Origin: Betaproteobacteria bacterium HGW-Betaproteobacteria-9
GTDB taxonomy: Bacteria; Pseudomonadota; Gammaproteobacteria; Burkholderiales; Burkholderiaceae_C
Length of the DNA: 64,000 nt
Assembly: GCA_002842215.1 (NCBI GenBank)
Contig: PHCC01000005.1
Location: 124,001-188,000, forward strand
Direction of reading: 5' to 3'
This document shows, piece after piece, positions 1-8,938 of the stretch (its first letter is position 1; each line of letters opens with the position of its first letter). A program made the translations under genes and the position numbers. A model generated the notes under the pieces. That model made no database searches. It was not told the origin of the DNA and saw only the letters and a list, made by a program, of their open reading frames with translations.

Positions 1-791
1 CGATCGCTCACGTGACGAACGACCGCCAGGTTGTGGCTGATGAACAGATAGGTCAGACCACGCTCGCGCTGCAGGTCCTTCATGATGTTGAGCACCTGCG
101 CCTGCACGCTCACGTCCAGCGCCGAGGTCGGCTCATCGCAGACCAGAAACTCGGGCTGCGTGGCCAGCGCACGCGCGATCGAGATGCGCTGGCGCTGCCC
201 GCCCGAGAACTGGTGCGGGTACTTCACACGGTCGTGCGGCGACAGGCCCACGGAGTGCAACAGTGCATCGACGCGGGCGCGCAGGGCCACGGGTTCGGTC
301 TCGATGCCGTGGTCGCGCAGCGGTTCGGCAATGATGTCTTCCACCACCCAGCGCGGGTTGAGGCTGGCATACGGATCCTGGAAGATCATCTGGATGCGGC
401 GACGCAGTTGGCGGCCCGCCGGCGTCTTGAACGCGGCGTGGGCATCCTGCCCGTCAAACTCAAAGCCGCCGCGCGTCGGCTCGTACAGCCCCACCAGCAG
501 GCGCGCCACCGTGCTCTTGCCGCAGCCCGACTCGCCCACCAGCGCCAGCGTCTCGCCGCGCGGAATGTCAAAGGAAACCCCGTCCACCGCGCGCAGGAGT
601 TGTCGCGGCTGGCGTTCGAGCACGCGGTTGAGCCAGGGAGCCGAGACGTCGAAGGTCTTGGCCAGATCGGTCGCGCGCACCAGCGGCGCCTGGGCCTCTG
701 ACAGTCCCGCTTGCGAGAGCACGGGTGTCTGCGATGGAGTCAGCTCTGGCTCGTGGCGCAACACCGCTGGATCGGTCAGGTCCGCACTCAT
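1..791 (-). CDS. Peptide ABC transporter ATP-binding subunit (DppF/OppF type), 3' end outside window
   Basis: Cytoplasmic ATPase that powers peptide import with the other genes of this operon. The visible N-terminal ~263 residues show Walker [10 protein letters not shown] near residue 85, a Q-loop [10 protein letters not shown], the ABC signature FSGGQRQR and Walker [14 protein letters not shown]. The ATG at 791 overlaps the stop of the preceding ATPase gene by 4 bp (ATGA), which fixes the start and implies translational coupling. The C-terminus lies beyond position 1. Assignment to the DppF/OppF half of the ATPase pair follows from being the second ATPase in the operon and from the DppF-like spacing of motifs; the peptide specificity is not known. 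Confidence 0.92.
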   Translation of the reverse strand, partial: MSADLTDPAVLRHEPELTPSQTPVLSQAGLSEAQAPLVRATDLAKTFDVSAPWLNRVLERQPRQLLRAVDGVSFDIPRGETLALVGESGCGKSTVARLLVGLYEPTRGGFEFDGQDAHAAFKTPAGRQLRRRIQMIFQDPYASLNPRWVVEDIIAEPLRDHGIETEPVALRARVDALLHSVGLSPHDRVKYPHQFSGGQRQRISIARALATQPEFLVCDEPTSALDVSVQAQVLNIMKDLQRERGLTYLFISHNLAVVRHVSD

Positions 792-1777
792 GCCACCACC
801 GCCTGCGCAAGGGTCGGCGCTGCGGCATGCAGCCAGCAGGCCGCCCGGGTCACGCCCGCGGGCATCAGATCGGGGCGCTCGGCATGGCAGCGGTCAAACA
901 CGCGGTCACAGCGCGGGTTGTAGGCGCAACCCGCCGGAATCGCGTTGAGCCGCGGCATGGCGCCATCGATCTGGTGCAGGCGCTCGCGGTCCACGCTCAT
1001 GTCCGGAATGCAGGCCATGAGCCCGGCGGTGTATGGATGGGCCGGGTGGTTGATGACTTCATGCACCGGGCCGATCTCGGCAATGCGCCCGGCGTACATC
1101 ACGGCCACGCGGTCGCAGGTCTCGGCGATCACGCCCATGTCGTGCGTGATCAGCATCACCGCCGCCCCACGGTCTTTGCAGATGGTCTTGAGCAGCGTGA
1201 TGATCTGCGCCTGGATCGACACGTCCAGCGCGGTGGTCGGCTCGTCGGCCACGATCAGCTGCGGCTCTGCGGCCAGCGCCAGCGCAATCACGACCCGCTG
1301 ACGCATGCCGCCCGAGAACTGGTGCGGGAAATGGTCGATGCGCTGCTCGGCCGCCGGGATGCCGGTGTCACGCAGCAGTTGGATGGCGCGTTGCCGCGCT
1401 TCGGCCTGATTCACCGGCAGGTGGGTGGTGATGGTTTCGATCAGCTGGCGACCCACCGAATACAGCGGGTTCAGCGAAGTGAGCGGATCCTGGAAGATGG
1501 CGCCGATCTGGCGCCCGCGCACCTTGCGCATGTCATCAAACGGCAGGTTGTCAATGCGTCGTTCGTTCAGCAGGATCTCGCCCGAGGCCACTCGCCCGGG
1601 CGGCTCCAGCAGGCCGATGATGGAAGCGCCGGTGAGCGACTTGCCCGCGCCGGATTCGCCCACCACACCGAGAATTTCGCCGGGTGCGATGTCGAAGGAG
1701 ATGTCGTCGAGCGCACGCAAGGTGCCCCTTCGGTGGGGAAACTCGACAACGAGGTTCTTGACTTGCAACAGGCTCAT
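788..1777 (-). CDS. Peptide ABC transporter ATP-binding subunit (DppD/OppD type)
   Basis: First of the two ATPases of a dipeptide/oligopeptide importer, 329 aa. Walker A GESGAGKS is at residues 40-47, followed by the Q-loop [10 protein letters not shown], signature SGGMRQR and Walker [14 protein letters not shown]. The C-terminus has the Cys-containing OppD/DppD tail ([14 protein letters not shown]). It lies 6 bp after the permease C gene and overlaps the next ATPase by 4 bp. Length and motif order match the family. Confidence 0.94.
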   Translation of the reverse strand: MSLLQVKNLVVEFPHRRGTLRALDDISFDIAPGEILGVVGESGAGKSLTGASIIGLLEPPGRVASGEILLNERRIDNLPFDDMRKVRGRQIGAIFQDPLTSLNPLYSVGRQLIETITTHLPVNQAEARQRAIQLLRDTGIPAAEQRIDHFPHQFSGGMRQRVVIALALAAEPQLIVADEPTTALDVSIQAQIITLLKTICKDRGAAVMLITHDMGVIAETCDRVAVMYAGRIAEIGPVHEVINHPAHPYTAGLMACIPDMSVDRERLHQIDGAMPRLNAIPAGCAYNPRCDRVFDRCHAERPDLMPAGVTRAACWLHAAAPTLAQAVVA

Positions 1778-1783
1778 CGTGGT

Positions 1784-2695
1784 TCACCGGAGTCTTGGGT
1801 TGAGCGCGTCGCGCAGCCAGTCGCCGAGCAGGTTCACCGAGAGCGCGATCAGCACCAGCATCGCGCCCGGGAAGATGGTGATCCACCACTCACCCGAGAA
1901 CAGGTAGTCGTTGCCGACCCGGATCAGCGTGCCCAGCGAGGGTGAAGTGGGTGGCGCACCCACACCCAGAAACGACAGCGTGGCTTCGGTGATGATGGCG
2001 GTGGCCACCTGAATGGTGGCCAGCACCATCACCGGCCCCATGACGTTGGGCAGCACATGGCGGCGCATGATGCGCAGCGGCGCCACGCCCGTCACCCGCG
2101 CGGCCTGCACGTATTCCTTGTTGCGCTCCACCATTGTGGAACCGCGCACCGTGCGCGCGTACTGCACCCAGCCCGTGAGCGTGATCGACAGGATGAGCAC
2201 ACCAAAGGCCAGCGAGTCGTGGGCATCCGGAAACAGCGCCCGCCCCACGCCCGCGATCAGCAGCGCCACCAGTATGGCGGGGAACGACAGCATCACGTCG
2301 CACAGGCGCATGAGAAAGGCGTCCAGCCAGCCCCCCAGAAAACCCGCCAGCAGACCGAACGCCACACCGATCACCACGGACAGCACCACCGAAGCCAGAC
2401 CCACCGCCAGCGAAATGCGCGCGCCATACATCAGGGCCGAAAGGATGTCGCGCCCCTGGTCGTCGGTGCCAAGCAGGAACTGGGACACACCGCCCTCGCT
2501 CCACGACGGCGGCAAACGCGCATTCGAAAGCTCCAGCGTGGCCAGGTCGAACGGGTTGTGCGGGGCCACCCAAGGAGCAAACAGCGCGCAGAACAGGCAG
2601 ACGAAAGCGATCGCCGCCGCGACGATGGCGGTGGGCGAGGTGCGGAAACTGTGGCCGACATCACTGTCAAGCCAGCGGCGAACAAAGGCAATCAA
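1784..2695 (-). CDS. Peptide ABC transporter permease (DppC/OppC type)
   Basis: Inner-membrane permease, about 303 aa, with an N-terminal OppC_N-like segment, a hydrophobic first helix and the binding-protein-dependent transport domain. The coupling-helix region near EYVQAARVTGV matches the EAA loop. The start is uncertain: the reading frame begins with TTG at 2695 and stays open further upstream without an ATG, and no strong Shine-Dalgarno sequence is seen. A GC-rich repeat fills the gap to the binding-protein gene. Same operon as the downstream ATPases. Confidence 0.9.
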   Translation of the reverse strand: MIAFVRRWLDSDVGHSFRTSPTAIVAAAIAFVCLFCALFAPWVAPHNPFDLATLELSNARLPPSWSEGGVSQFLLGTDDQGRDILSALMYGARISLAVGLASVVLSVVIGVAFGLLAGFLGGWLDAFLMRLCDVMLSFPAILVALLIAGVGRALFPDAHDSLAFGVLILSITLTGWVQYARTVRGSTMVERNKEYVQAARVTGVAPLRIMRRHVLPNVMGPVMVLATIQVATAIITEATLSFLGVGAPPTSPSLGTLIRVGNDYLFSGEWWITIFPGAMLVLIALSVNLLGDWLRDALNPRLR

Positions 2696-2757
2696 TTGGG
2701 GGCTTTCGATGCGTATGAACCAGCCGCAGAAGGGAAGCCCATCCAGGGCCTGCGAGG

Positions 2758-2826
2758 AACCGGCTCCGCCGGGCCGTTGCAGGCGTCCCCCTGGGGGGAA
2801 GCCGCGCAGCGGCGCAGGGGGGGGAC
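2758..2826 (-). repeat. Stop-proximal GC-rich repeat, copy 1 (after the binding-protein gene)
   Basis: Read on the minus strand it starts 3 nt after the TAA of the binding-protein gene. It runs as a C-run, a TGCGCCGC...GCGGC hairpin, CCCCCC-AGGGGG, then the hairpin CCGGC-GGA-GCCGG. It shares this module order with the copies near 15.3, 16.4, 30.8, 46.5, 50.5 and 52.9 kb. It could act as an RNA hairpin or partial attenuator between the binding protein and permease C; the role is inferred only from position. Confidence 0.75.
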
Positions 2827-2827
2827 C

Positions 2828-4405
2828 TTATTTCACGCTCATGTAGCGGAACGGCATCTGGTTGTCGGCCCGTTGCGTCAACTGCACGTTGTTGGCCACA
2901 CCCCAGGCCAAGGCCTGCTGGTGCAGCGGCAGATGACCCACGTCGTTCGAATGCAGGGTGAACGCTTCCTTGATCATGGCGTTGCGCTTGGCCTGGTCGG
3001 TTTCAGACTGGATCTTGAGCGTGAGTTCGTCCACCTTCGGGTTGCAATAGGCCCCCAGGTTGAACTGGCCCGACCCCTTGTCGTCCACGCAGCGGATCAG
3101 AGCATTCAGCACGTTGTGCGCATCGTAGGTGCTGGGCGACCAGCCCAGCAGGTAGAAACTGGTGTCGCGCTTGAGAATTTTGGGGAAATAGGTGCCCTTG
3201 GTTTCCACCTGCAGGTTGACCTTGACACCGATGCGGGCCAGGTTGGCGGCCACGGCCTGGCAGATGTTGCCGTCGTTCACGTAGCGGTCGTTCGGGCAAT
3301 TCATGCCGACCTCAAAACCATTCGGGTAACCGGCCTCGGCCAGCAGTTTCTTGGCGATTTCCGGATCGTAGGGCAGGCGCTTGTCCATGCTCGGATCGAA
3401 GCCGTTGATGCCCGGACCAATCAGCAGAGCCGCTGGCGTAGCCGCACCACGCATCACCGTTTTCTGAATACCGTTGATGTCAATGGCCTGGTAGAACGCC
3501 TGACGCACGCGCTTGTCCTTGAACGGGTTCTTGCCCTTCACGCTGGAGTACAGCAACTCGTCGCGCTTCTGGTCCATGCCCAGAAAGATCCAGCGCAGCT
3601 CGGGGCCCTGGAGCACCTTGGCCTTGCCGCTGGCGTTGACGCGTGCCACGTCCTGCACCGGCACCGGTTCCATGACGTCCACCTGGCCCGACAGCAGCGC
3701 GGCCACGCGGGTCGAATCGTTGCCAATCGGGGTGTATTCCACGTTGACCACGTTGCCTTCGATCCTGCCCCAGTAGTTGCCGTTGCGCACGAAGCTGGAC
3801 TTCACGCCGGGCTGGCGCTCGCGCAGGCGGAATGGCCCTGTGCCGTTGGCGCGGAACGACGCGGCGTTCTCAATGCCCTTGCGGCGGTCCACCGGACGGG
3901 TGGCCTGGTTTTCCTCGCTCCACTGCTTGCTCATGATGTAGAAGAACGACAACACACCCGGCAGGATGGGGAACGGCGCCTTGGTTTCAAACTCCACCGT
4001 GTGCGCGTCGATCTTGCGGACTTCCTTGATGTCGTTCGTGTAGCTCTTCATGTCCGAGCCGTCACCCGACCCTCGGATAAAGCTGAACAGCACATCGTCA
4101 GCGGTGAAAGGTTTGCCGTCATGAAACGTCACGCCCTTGCGCAGTTCGAACCGCCAGACGTTGGGTGAAGTCTGCTTCCAGCTGGTGGCCAGCGCGGGCT
4201 CCAGCTGCAGTTCTTTTCCGCGGGTAACCAGGGGCTCGTACACATTGCCCGTCACGCTGAGTTGCAAGGACTCGTTGAGCGAGTGCGGGTCCATCGACAG
4301 CGCATCACCCTGGTTGCCGATGCGCACGGTTTGCGCCTGCGCGGCCCCCAGAGTGGCGAGGGCAACGGTCGCTGCACAGACCGTCAACGTTTGCTTGAAC
4401 TTCAT
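2828..4405 (-). CDS. Peptide ABC transporter periplasmic binding protein (SBP family 5)
   Basis: Periplasmic solute-binding protein, 525 aa, with a Sec signal peptide (MKFKQTLTVCAATVALATLG, cleavage likely after AQA). It then has the SBP_bac_5 pattern, including ATSWKQTSPNVWRFELRKGV and FHDGKPFTADDV near residues 75-105. The start is supported by a TAGGAG Shine-Dalgarno just upstream. It sits between an M20 amidohydrolase and permease C, so the ligand may be a peptide, acyl-amino acid or similar amide. No residue in the sequence fixes the ligand. Confidence 0.92.
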   Translation of the reverse strand: MKFKQTLTVCAATVALATLGAAQAQTVRIGNQGDALSMDPHSLNESLQLSVTGNVYEPLVTRGKELQLEPALATSWKQTSPNVWRFELRKGVTFHDGKPFTADDVLFSFIRGSGDGSDMKSYTNDIKEVRKIDAHTVEFETKAPFPILPGVLSFFYIMSKQWSEENQATRPVDRRKGIENAASFRANGTGPFRLRERQPGVKSSFVRNGNYWGRIEGNVVNVEYTPIGNDSTRVAALLSGQVDVMEPVPVQDVARVNASGKAKVLQGPELRWIFLGMDQKRDELLYSSVKGKNPFKDKRVRQAFYQAIDINGIQKTVMRGAATPAALLIGPGINGFDPSMDKRLPYDPEIAKKLLAEAGYPNGFEVGMNCPNDRYVNDGNICQAVAANLARIGVKVNLQVETKGTYFPKILKRDTSFYLLGWSPSTYDAHNVLNALIRCVDDKGSGQFNLGAYCNPKVDELTLKIQSETDQAKRNAMIKEAFTLHSNDVGHLPLHQQALAWGVANNVQLTQRADNQMPFRYMSVK

Positions 4406-4442
4406 GAGTCGCTCCTAGGCGTGGTTGGGAAAAAGGAAAACA

Positions 4443-5669
4443 TCAGTCGGCGCTGGCCAGCGGCATGCCCTGCTCAATCAGGCCGGCGTGCAGCGCGGCG
4501 CCCAGCGGCAGCACATCGTCGTTGAAATCGTAGCGGCTGTTGTGCAGGAAACAGCTGCCCACGCCGTTCTCGGCGCCCTGACCGAGCCGCAGATAAGCCC
4601 CGGGCTTGACCTGCAGCATGAAAGAAAAATCCTCGGCGCCCATACTGGGTTCCAGGTCGCGGTCCACGTGGTCGTGCCCCAGCAGCTTCTGAGCCACTTC
4701 GGCAGCGAACCGGGCCTCCTGTCGGCTGTTGATGGTCGCGGGGTAAATGCGCTCGTAATTCACATGGGCCGCGGCACCCAGTCCCAGCGCCACACCGGAA
4801 CACACCTCGTGCAGCCGGCGCTCTACCAGGTCCTGAACCTCCGGGTTGAAGGTGCGCACCGTGCCCCTGAGCGTCGCCTTGCCCGGCATCACGCTGAACG
4901 CGCCCATGTCGCCAGCCTGCATCGCGCACAGGCTCACCACGGCGCTGTCGATCGCCCGCACATTGCGCGAAACAATGCTTTGCAACGCCGTGATGATGTG
5001 GGCCGAGACCAGCACCGGGTCCACGGTCTGGTAGGGATGCGCGCCGTGGCCGCCTTTGCCGGTGATATCGATCGTGATGCGGTCGGCCGCAGCCATCATG
5101 GGCCCGGGGTTGATGCCCACCGTGCCGGGGCGCATCTGCGGCCAGTTGTGCATGGCGTAGACCGATTGCACGGGGAAGCGGTCGAACAGACCGTCTTCGA
5201 TCATGGCCTTGGCACCGGCAAAACCTTCTTCACCGGGCTGGAAGATCAGCACCGCGGTGCCATCGAACTGCCGCGTTTCGGCCAGGTAGCGGGCCGCGCC
5301 CACCAGCATGGCGGTGTGACCGTCGTGGCCGCAGCCGTGCATCATGCCCGGTTTGAGGGATTTCCAGGCAAAGTCGTTGTGCTCCGTCATGGGGAGGGCA
5401 TCCATGTCGGCGCGCAAGCCGATCATGTGGCCACTCTGGCGCTGGCTGCCGTGGATCACGGCCACCACCCCTGTCTTGCCGATGCCGGTGTGGATTTCAT
5501 CCACGCCACACACCTTGAGCGCCTCGACCACGCGCTGCGCGGTGTAGTGCTCCTCGAAACCGATTTCGGGGTGCGCGTGCAGATCGCGCCTCAACGAGGT
5601 GAGCTCCGGGAGATAAGCCGCGATGTGCGCGAAGGCGCGCCCATGGGCCTTGATGCGGGGCGCCAGCAT
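4443..5669 (-). CDS. M20D-family amidohydrolase (hippurate hydrolase/N-acyl-amino acid amidohydrolase type)
   Basis: Cytoplasmic dinuclear metal amidohydrolase, 408 aa. Visible metal and catalytic motifs are LRADMDALP, HGCGHDGHT, FQPGEEG and a late GAEDF, all typical of the HipO/IAA-amino-acid hydrolase family. The ATG at 5669 is chosen because it follows the permease stop by one base; the longer frame starting at 5732 would overlap the permease by about 60 bp. Lying inside the peptide-transport operon, it probably cleaves an imported N-acyl amino acid or peptide amide. The exact substrate is unknown. Confidence 0.9.
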   Translation of the reverse strand: MLAPRIKAHGRAFAHIAAYLPELTSLRRDLHAHPEIGFEEHYTAQRVVEALKVCGVDEIHTGIGKTGVVAVIHGSQRQSGHMIGLRADMDALPMTEHNDFAWKSLKPGMMHGCGHDGHTAMLVGAARYLAETRQFDGTAVLIFQPGEEGFAGAKAMIEDGLFDRFPVQSVYAMHNWPQMRPGTVGINPGPMMAAADRITIDITGKGGHGAHPYQTVDPVLVSAHIITALQSIVSRNVRAIDSAVVSLCAMQAGDMGAFSVMPGKATLRGTVRTFNPEVQDLVERRLHEVCSGVALGLGAAAHVNYERIYPATINSRQEARFAAEVAQKLLGHDHVDRDLEPSMGAEDFSFMLQVKPGAYLRLGQGAENGVGSCFLHNSRYDFNDDVLPLGAALHAGLIEQGMPLASAD

Positions 5670-5670
5670 G

Positions 5671-6651
5671 TCAGTGCGCCCCCGCTTTGTCGGCGCGCAG
5701 GCGCGGGTCAACGGCGAAATACAGCAGGTCAACGACCAGGTTGATCACCACGAAGATGAGGGCGATCAGGCACAGGTAGGCCGCCATGACCGGGATGTCT
5801 GCAAAGGTTACCGCCTGGATGAACAGCAGCCCCATGCCCGGCCACTGGAATACGGTTTCGGTGATGATGGCAAAGGCGATCAAGCCGCCCAGCTGCAGGC
5901 CAGTGATCGTCATCACGGGCACCAGGGTGTTTTTCAGGGCGTGCCCGAAATGCACGGCCCGGTTGGTGAGGCCGCGCGCACGGGCGAACTTGATGTAGTC
6001 GGTGCGCAGCACTTCCAGCATCTCGGCGCGCACCAGCCGCATGATCAGCGTGAGCTGGAAGATCGCCAGCGTGATCGCCGGCAGCGTGATGTGCAGCCAG
6101 CCTTTGGCAGTCAGCAGCCCGCTGCTCCACCAACCCAGCTGCACCACGTCGCCACGGCCAAAGCTGGGAAACCACCCCAGTTGCACAGCAAACACCAGGA
6201 TCAGCAAGATGCCGATCAGGAAGGTGGGCAGCGATACCCCCAGCAGCGAGATCGTCATGAACAGCTGACTGGTGAAGCTGCCGCGCTTGAGCGCTGCGTA
6301 CACACCCATGGGAATACCCAGCGCCAGCGCCATCACGCCAGCCACCAACGCCAGTTCCAGCGTAGCGGGCAAGCGTTCACCGATCAGGCGCGACACTTTG
6401 GCTCCCTGGCGCAAACTGAGTCCGAATTCGCCTTGAACCGCGTTGACCAGGAAATGCCAGAACTGCACCACAAACGGCTGGTCAAGCCCAAGGTCGACGC
6501 GGAGTTCGCGAATCTGTTCCGGCGTGGCGTCCTGCCCCAACAGGAAGACGACTGGATCACCCACATACTGGAACAGCATGAAGGCGATCAAAGCCACGCT
6601 GACCATCACCACCACAGCCTGCGCCAGGCGCCTAAGAATGAATGCGAACAT
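5671..6651 (-). CDS. Peptide ABC transporter permease (DppB/OppB type)
   Basis: Inner-membrane permease, 326 aa. It has a first transmembrane helix at residues 1-30 (FAFILRRLAQAVVVM...), the periplasmic loop LGQDATPEQIRELR, five further helices and an EAA-like loop at DYIKFARARGLTNRAV. This is the first gene of the operon. ATG at 6651 is preferred over the GTG at 6693 because it places the membrane helix at the N-terminus as usual in the family. No strong ribosome binding site is seen at either. Confidence 0.92.
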   Translation of the reverse strand: MFAFILRRLAQAVVVMVSVALIAFMLFQYVGDPVVFLLGQDATPEQIRELRVDLGLDQPFVVQFWHFLVNAVQGEFGLSLRQGAKVSRLIGERLPATLELALVAGVMALALGIPMGVYAALKRGSFTSQLFMTISLLGVSLPTFLIGILLILVFAVQLGWFPSFGRGDVVQLGWWSSGLLTAKGWLHITLPAITLAIFQLTLIMRLVRAEMLEVLRTDYIKFARARGLTNRAVHFGHALKNTLVPVMTITGLQLGGLIAFAIITETVFQWPGMGLLFIQAVTFADIPVMAAYLCLIALIFVVINLVVDLLYFAVDPRLRADKAGAH

Positions 6652-6711
6652 CTTGTGGGGAAGAAGAGGGCCAACCCAGCCGGTGGGCGACACCCTGCCG
6701 GCTGACTGAAA

Positions 6712-6867
6712 TCAGTTTACCGTGATGAGGCGCAAGTCCATCCAGTTGTCGGTGCGGTGCACCACCTCGGTGTTTTTCTTTATGGTCCATGGGATCACCT
6801 GATTGAGTCGGGGAATACGGACCCCAACAGCCAGTGCTGCACACCAGAGCACGAGCGGTGTTTTCAT
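6712..6867 (-). pseudogene. Remnant of an SBP family 5 gene: leader plus C-terminal tail
   Basis: A 51-codon open frame whose first ~16 residues look like a signal peptide (MKTPLVLWCAALAVG). Its last 27 residues align without gaps to the last 27 residues of the intact binding protein encoded at 2828-4405: 8 identities, including W, R, DN, M and R, and both end at the same point. The ~470 residues between are missing. The likely reading is a binding-protein gene that lost its middle; a short expressed peptide cannot be excluded. It lies upstream of the permease gene in the same orientation. Confidence 0.6.
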
Positions 6868-7278
6868 TGCTTGACATCTAAATGAATAGCAGTAGCCGCA
6901 CTATGCAACAACCGTTCCACAACCCAGAACGGGACTAACCCCTAGCGGCCCCTAGCCGGACACCGACTTCACCTCCACAGGTTTGCCCAGCCCGACCCAA
7001 CCCGGCCCGGCCCGGCCCGGCCCGTTCAATGGTCAGGGCGTGTTGGCGCAAAACCGGCGAGATTTCCCTGCAAGCTTCTTCGATGCGCTTCAGCGTCTCA
7101 CATATACAACTATTTGCTTATAAGTTCAACCCCATTCACCCAAGAATCCTCCGTATCCCCCAAATGCGGGAGGGACATTCAATGCCGACTCCTCTAAATT
7201 TCGTCTAGGTGTGTTTGTTACACGCCAACGTCGCGCCCAGCTCAAACCCGAGCAACAGCGCTTTTTCAATCTGTATCC
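6868..7278. other. Intergenic region with a pentanucleotide run
   Basis: About 410 bp without a convincing gene. It contains four full copies of CCCGG plus CCCG at 7001-7024, an AT-rich stretch around 7100-7130 that could hold a promoter, and the leader of the downstream helix-hairpin-helix gene. A short minus-strand frame near 7020-7110 is coding-like but unsupported. Confidence 0.5.
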
Positions 7279-7290
7279 AGGGAGTTTTGA

Positions 7291-7632
7291 ATGATCAGGA
7301 AGATGATGATGGCCTTGCTCGCGCTGTTCGCCGCCAGCGCATTTGCCGCCGTTGACGTGAACAGCGCCAGCGAAGCCGATCTTGACAGCATCAAAGGCAT
7401 TGGTCCAGGCACCTCGACCCGCATTCTGAGCGAACGCAAGGTGGGCAAATTCAAGGATTGGGCAGACCTGATCCAACGGGTTTCCGGCATTGGCGAAAAA
7501 CGCGCCGCGAAGCTGTCAGCGGAAGGTCTGACCGTCAATGGTGTCGCACATCAGGCCAACTCAGTACCCGTCAAGCCCAAGCTTGAGAAGGCGGGAACCA
7601 AAGCCACGCCAGTTGCTGGAACCGCTCAGTAA
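7291..7632 (+). CDS. ComEA-like secreted helix-hairpin-helix DNA-binding protein
   Basis: Small protein of 113 aa with a signal peptide (residues ~1-20, MIRKMMMALLALFAASAFA) followed by two helix-hairpin-helix motifs (LDSIKGIGPG and VSGIGEKRAAKL) and a Lys/Pro-rich tail. The family binds DNA in the periplasm, for example during natural transformation (ComEA). The ribosome site AGGGAG at 7279-7284 supports the ATG. The gene stands alone, with a terminator 20 bp downstream. Many betaproteobacterial members of this family have no proven role. Confidence 0.85.
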   Translation: MIRKMMMALLALFAASAFAAVDVNSASEADLDSIKGIGPGTSTRILSERKVGKFKDWADLIQRVSGIGEKRAAKLSAEGLTVNGVAHQANSVPVKPKLEKAGTKATPVAGTAQ

Positions 7633-7651
7633 GACAGCCAACCCACCAATG

Positions 7652-7687
7652 AAAAAGCCCCCGGGGACACATCCCCGGGGGCTTTTG
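7652..7687. terminator. Bidirectional rho-independent terminator
   Basis: Stem AGCCCCCGGGGA / TCCCCGGGGGCT with a CACA loop, flanked by A-run and T-run. It lies between the convergent ends of the helix-hairpin-helix gene and the first porin gene, so it can serve both. Confidence 0.92.
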
Positions 7688-7724
7688 TTCTGCGATTCCA
7701 ACGGCCTCAGGGCCGTCTGGGATA

Positions 7725-8651
7725 TCAGAACTTGTGGTTCAGGCCAACAGCGAAGAAGTCTTTGTCGACGCCGGTGGCCTTGCGGTCTTCAGCACGGAAG
7801 CCGGTGTACACCATGGTGCGCTTGGACAGGCTGTAAGCTGCGGCCACACCGAAGGCGCTGTCGCTCTCGGAGGCACCGTCGGCCTTGGAGCTGGCGTAAC
7901 CCACGGACAGCGTGAACGCGCCCAGGGGAATGTCAGCGCCAAGCTGGTAGGAGTTCACTTCAGCGTCGGCAACGCCGCCAGTGTCCTTGGTCGTGTAGTA
8001 GCTGGCCAGCAGCTTGGCAGCGCCCAGGTCGTACGAGCCGTTGAGCATGGTACCCTTCTGACCGACTTCGTTCGTTTCGTAGCCGAGGGCCGCAGCCACT
8101 GGACCACCGGCGTACTTCACGTGGAGAGCGGAGATACGCTTGCCACCAGCGGGAACGTTGCCGTTCAGCTGGGAGCTCACAGCACCGCTGACGCCAGCAA
8201 ACTCAGGCGTAGCGTAGTACAGCTGTGCATCGGCGGCGCCGGTGTAGCTGTTCTGCCAGACGTTAGCGGCCGACAGAGCCGAGTCAAAGCCGCTGTTGGA
8301 AGCGCCAAAAATGTCGTCCATGGCGTTCCAGTTGCGACCCAGCTTGAGGGTACCGAAGCCGCCGGCCAAGCCGACGTTGGCTTGACGATCAAACAGCTTG
8401 TCGTTGGTCGAACCATCGCCCAAGCTCAGCTTTTGCTCGAACTGGAAGATGGCAGACAGACCGCCGCCCAGATCTTCAGAGCCCTTGAAGCCCAAGCGGC
8501 TGGTGTTCACACCGCCACTGCCAGCAACAGCGGACTCACCCTTGACCTTGCCAACCCAGATGTCAGCGATACCGTACAGGGTCACGCTGGACTGGGCCAT
8601 GGCAGCGCCCGAAGCAGCCAGAACGGCCAGAGCAATCAGAGACTTTTTCAT
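7725..8651 (-). CDS. Outer-membrane general porin
   Basis: 308-aa porin with signal peptide MKKSLIALAVLAASGAAMAQ. The mature start SSVTLYGIADIWVG and the repeated aromatic/alternating beta-strand pattern belong to the betaproteobacterial trimeric porin family. The C-terminus ends in Phe (GLNHKF), the outer-membrane insertion signal. The loop-3-like segment lies around residues 110-140. It is a paralogue of the next gene; the pair probably passes small solutes. It ends at a shared terminator. Confidence 0.93.
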   Translation of the reverse strand: MKKSLIALAVLAASGAAMAQSSVTLYGIADIWVGKVKGESAVAGSGGVNTSRLGFKGSEDLGGGLSAIFQFEQKLSLGDGSTNDKLFDRQANVGLAGGFGTLKLGRNWNAMDDIFGASNSGFDSALSAANVWQNSYTGAADAQLYYATPEFAGVSGAVSSQLNGNVPAGGKRISALHVKYAGGPVAAALGYETNEVGQKGTMLNGSYDLGAAKLLASYYTTKDTGGVADAEVNSYQLGADIPLGAFTLSVGYASSKADGASESDSAFGVAAAYSLSKRTMVYTGFRAEDRKATGVDKDFFAVGLNHKF

Positions 8652-8870
8652 GAGATGTTTCCTTGTTTGAAAAATCCAGTCCCGTATATCGAAACCGGCT
8701 GTGAAGCGAAATCACGCTTCAAATACTAAACCGCGCTCTCGGCCCCACAAGGGTTTTCCCGCAAAAAACGACCACGCTTGCTCAAGTTTGTCGGTTTTTT
8801 GATACAACGACATACCCCAGAAGAAACCAGAAGTGAGCCATAAGACCACATGCAACGAAACCACCAATAA

Positions 8871-8902
8871 AAAACCCCTGCCGGCTAACCGGCAGGGGTT
8901 TT
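8871..8902. terminator. Rho-independent terminator of the second porin
   Basis: Perfect stem AAAACCCCTGCCGG / CCGGCAGGGGTTTT with a CTAA loop, 36 bp past the stop of the minus-strand porin gene. The remaining ~220 bp toward the first porin (8652-8870) are AT-richer and should hold that porin's promoter and leader. Confidence 0.92.
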
Positions 8903-8938
8903 GATTCGGATCAGTCGCCAGCGCAAGCCGGCGTCAGA

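Noticed and set aside
7020-7120. Minus-strand frame reading like TLKRIEEACREISPVLRQ
   Set aside because: It looks protein-like for about 28 residues but has no start codon or ribosome site and runs into the CCCGG repeat. Could be a remnant; not enough to call.
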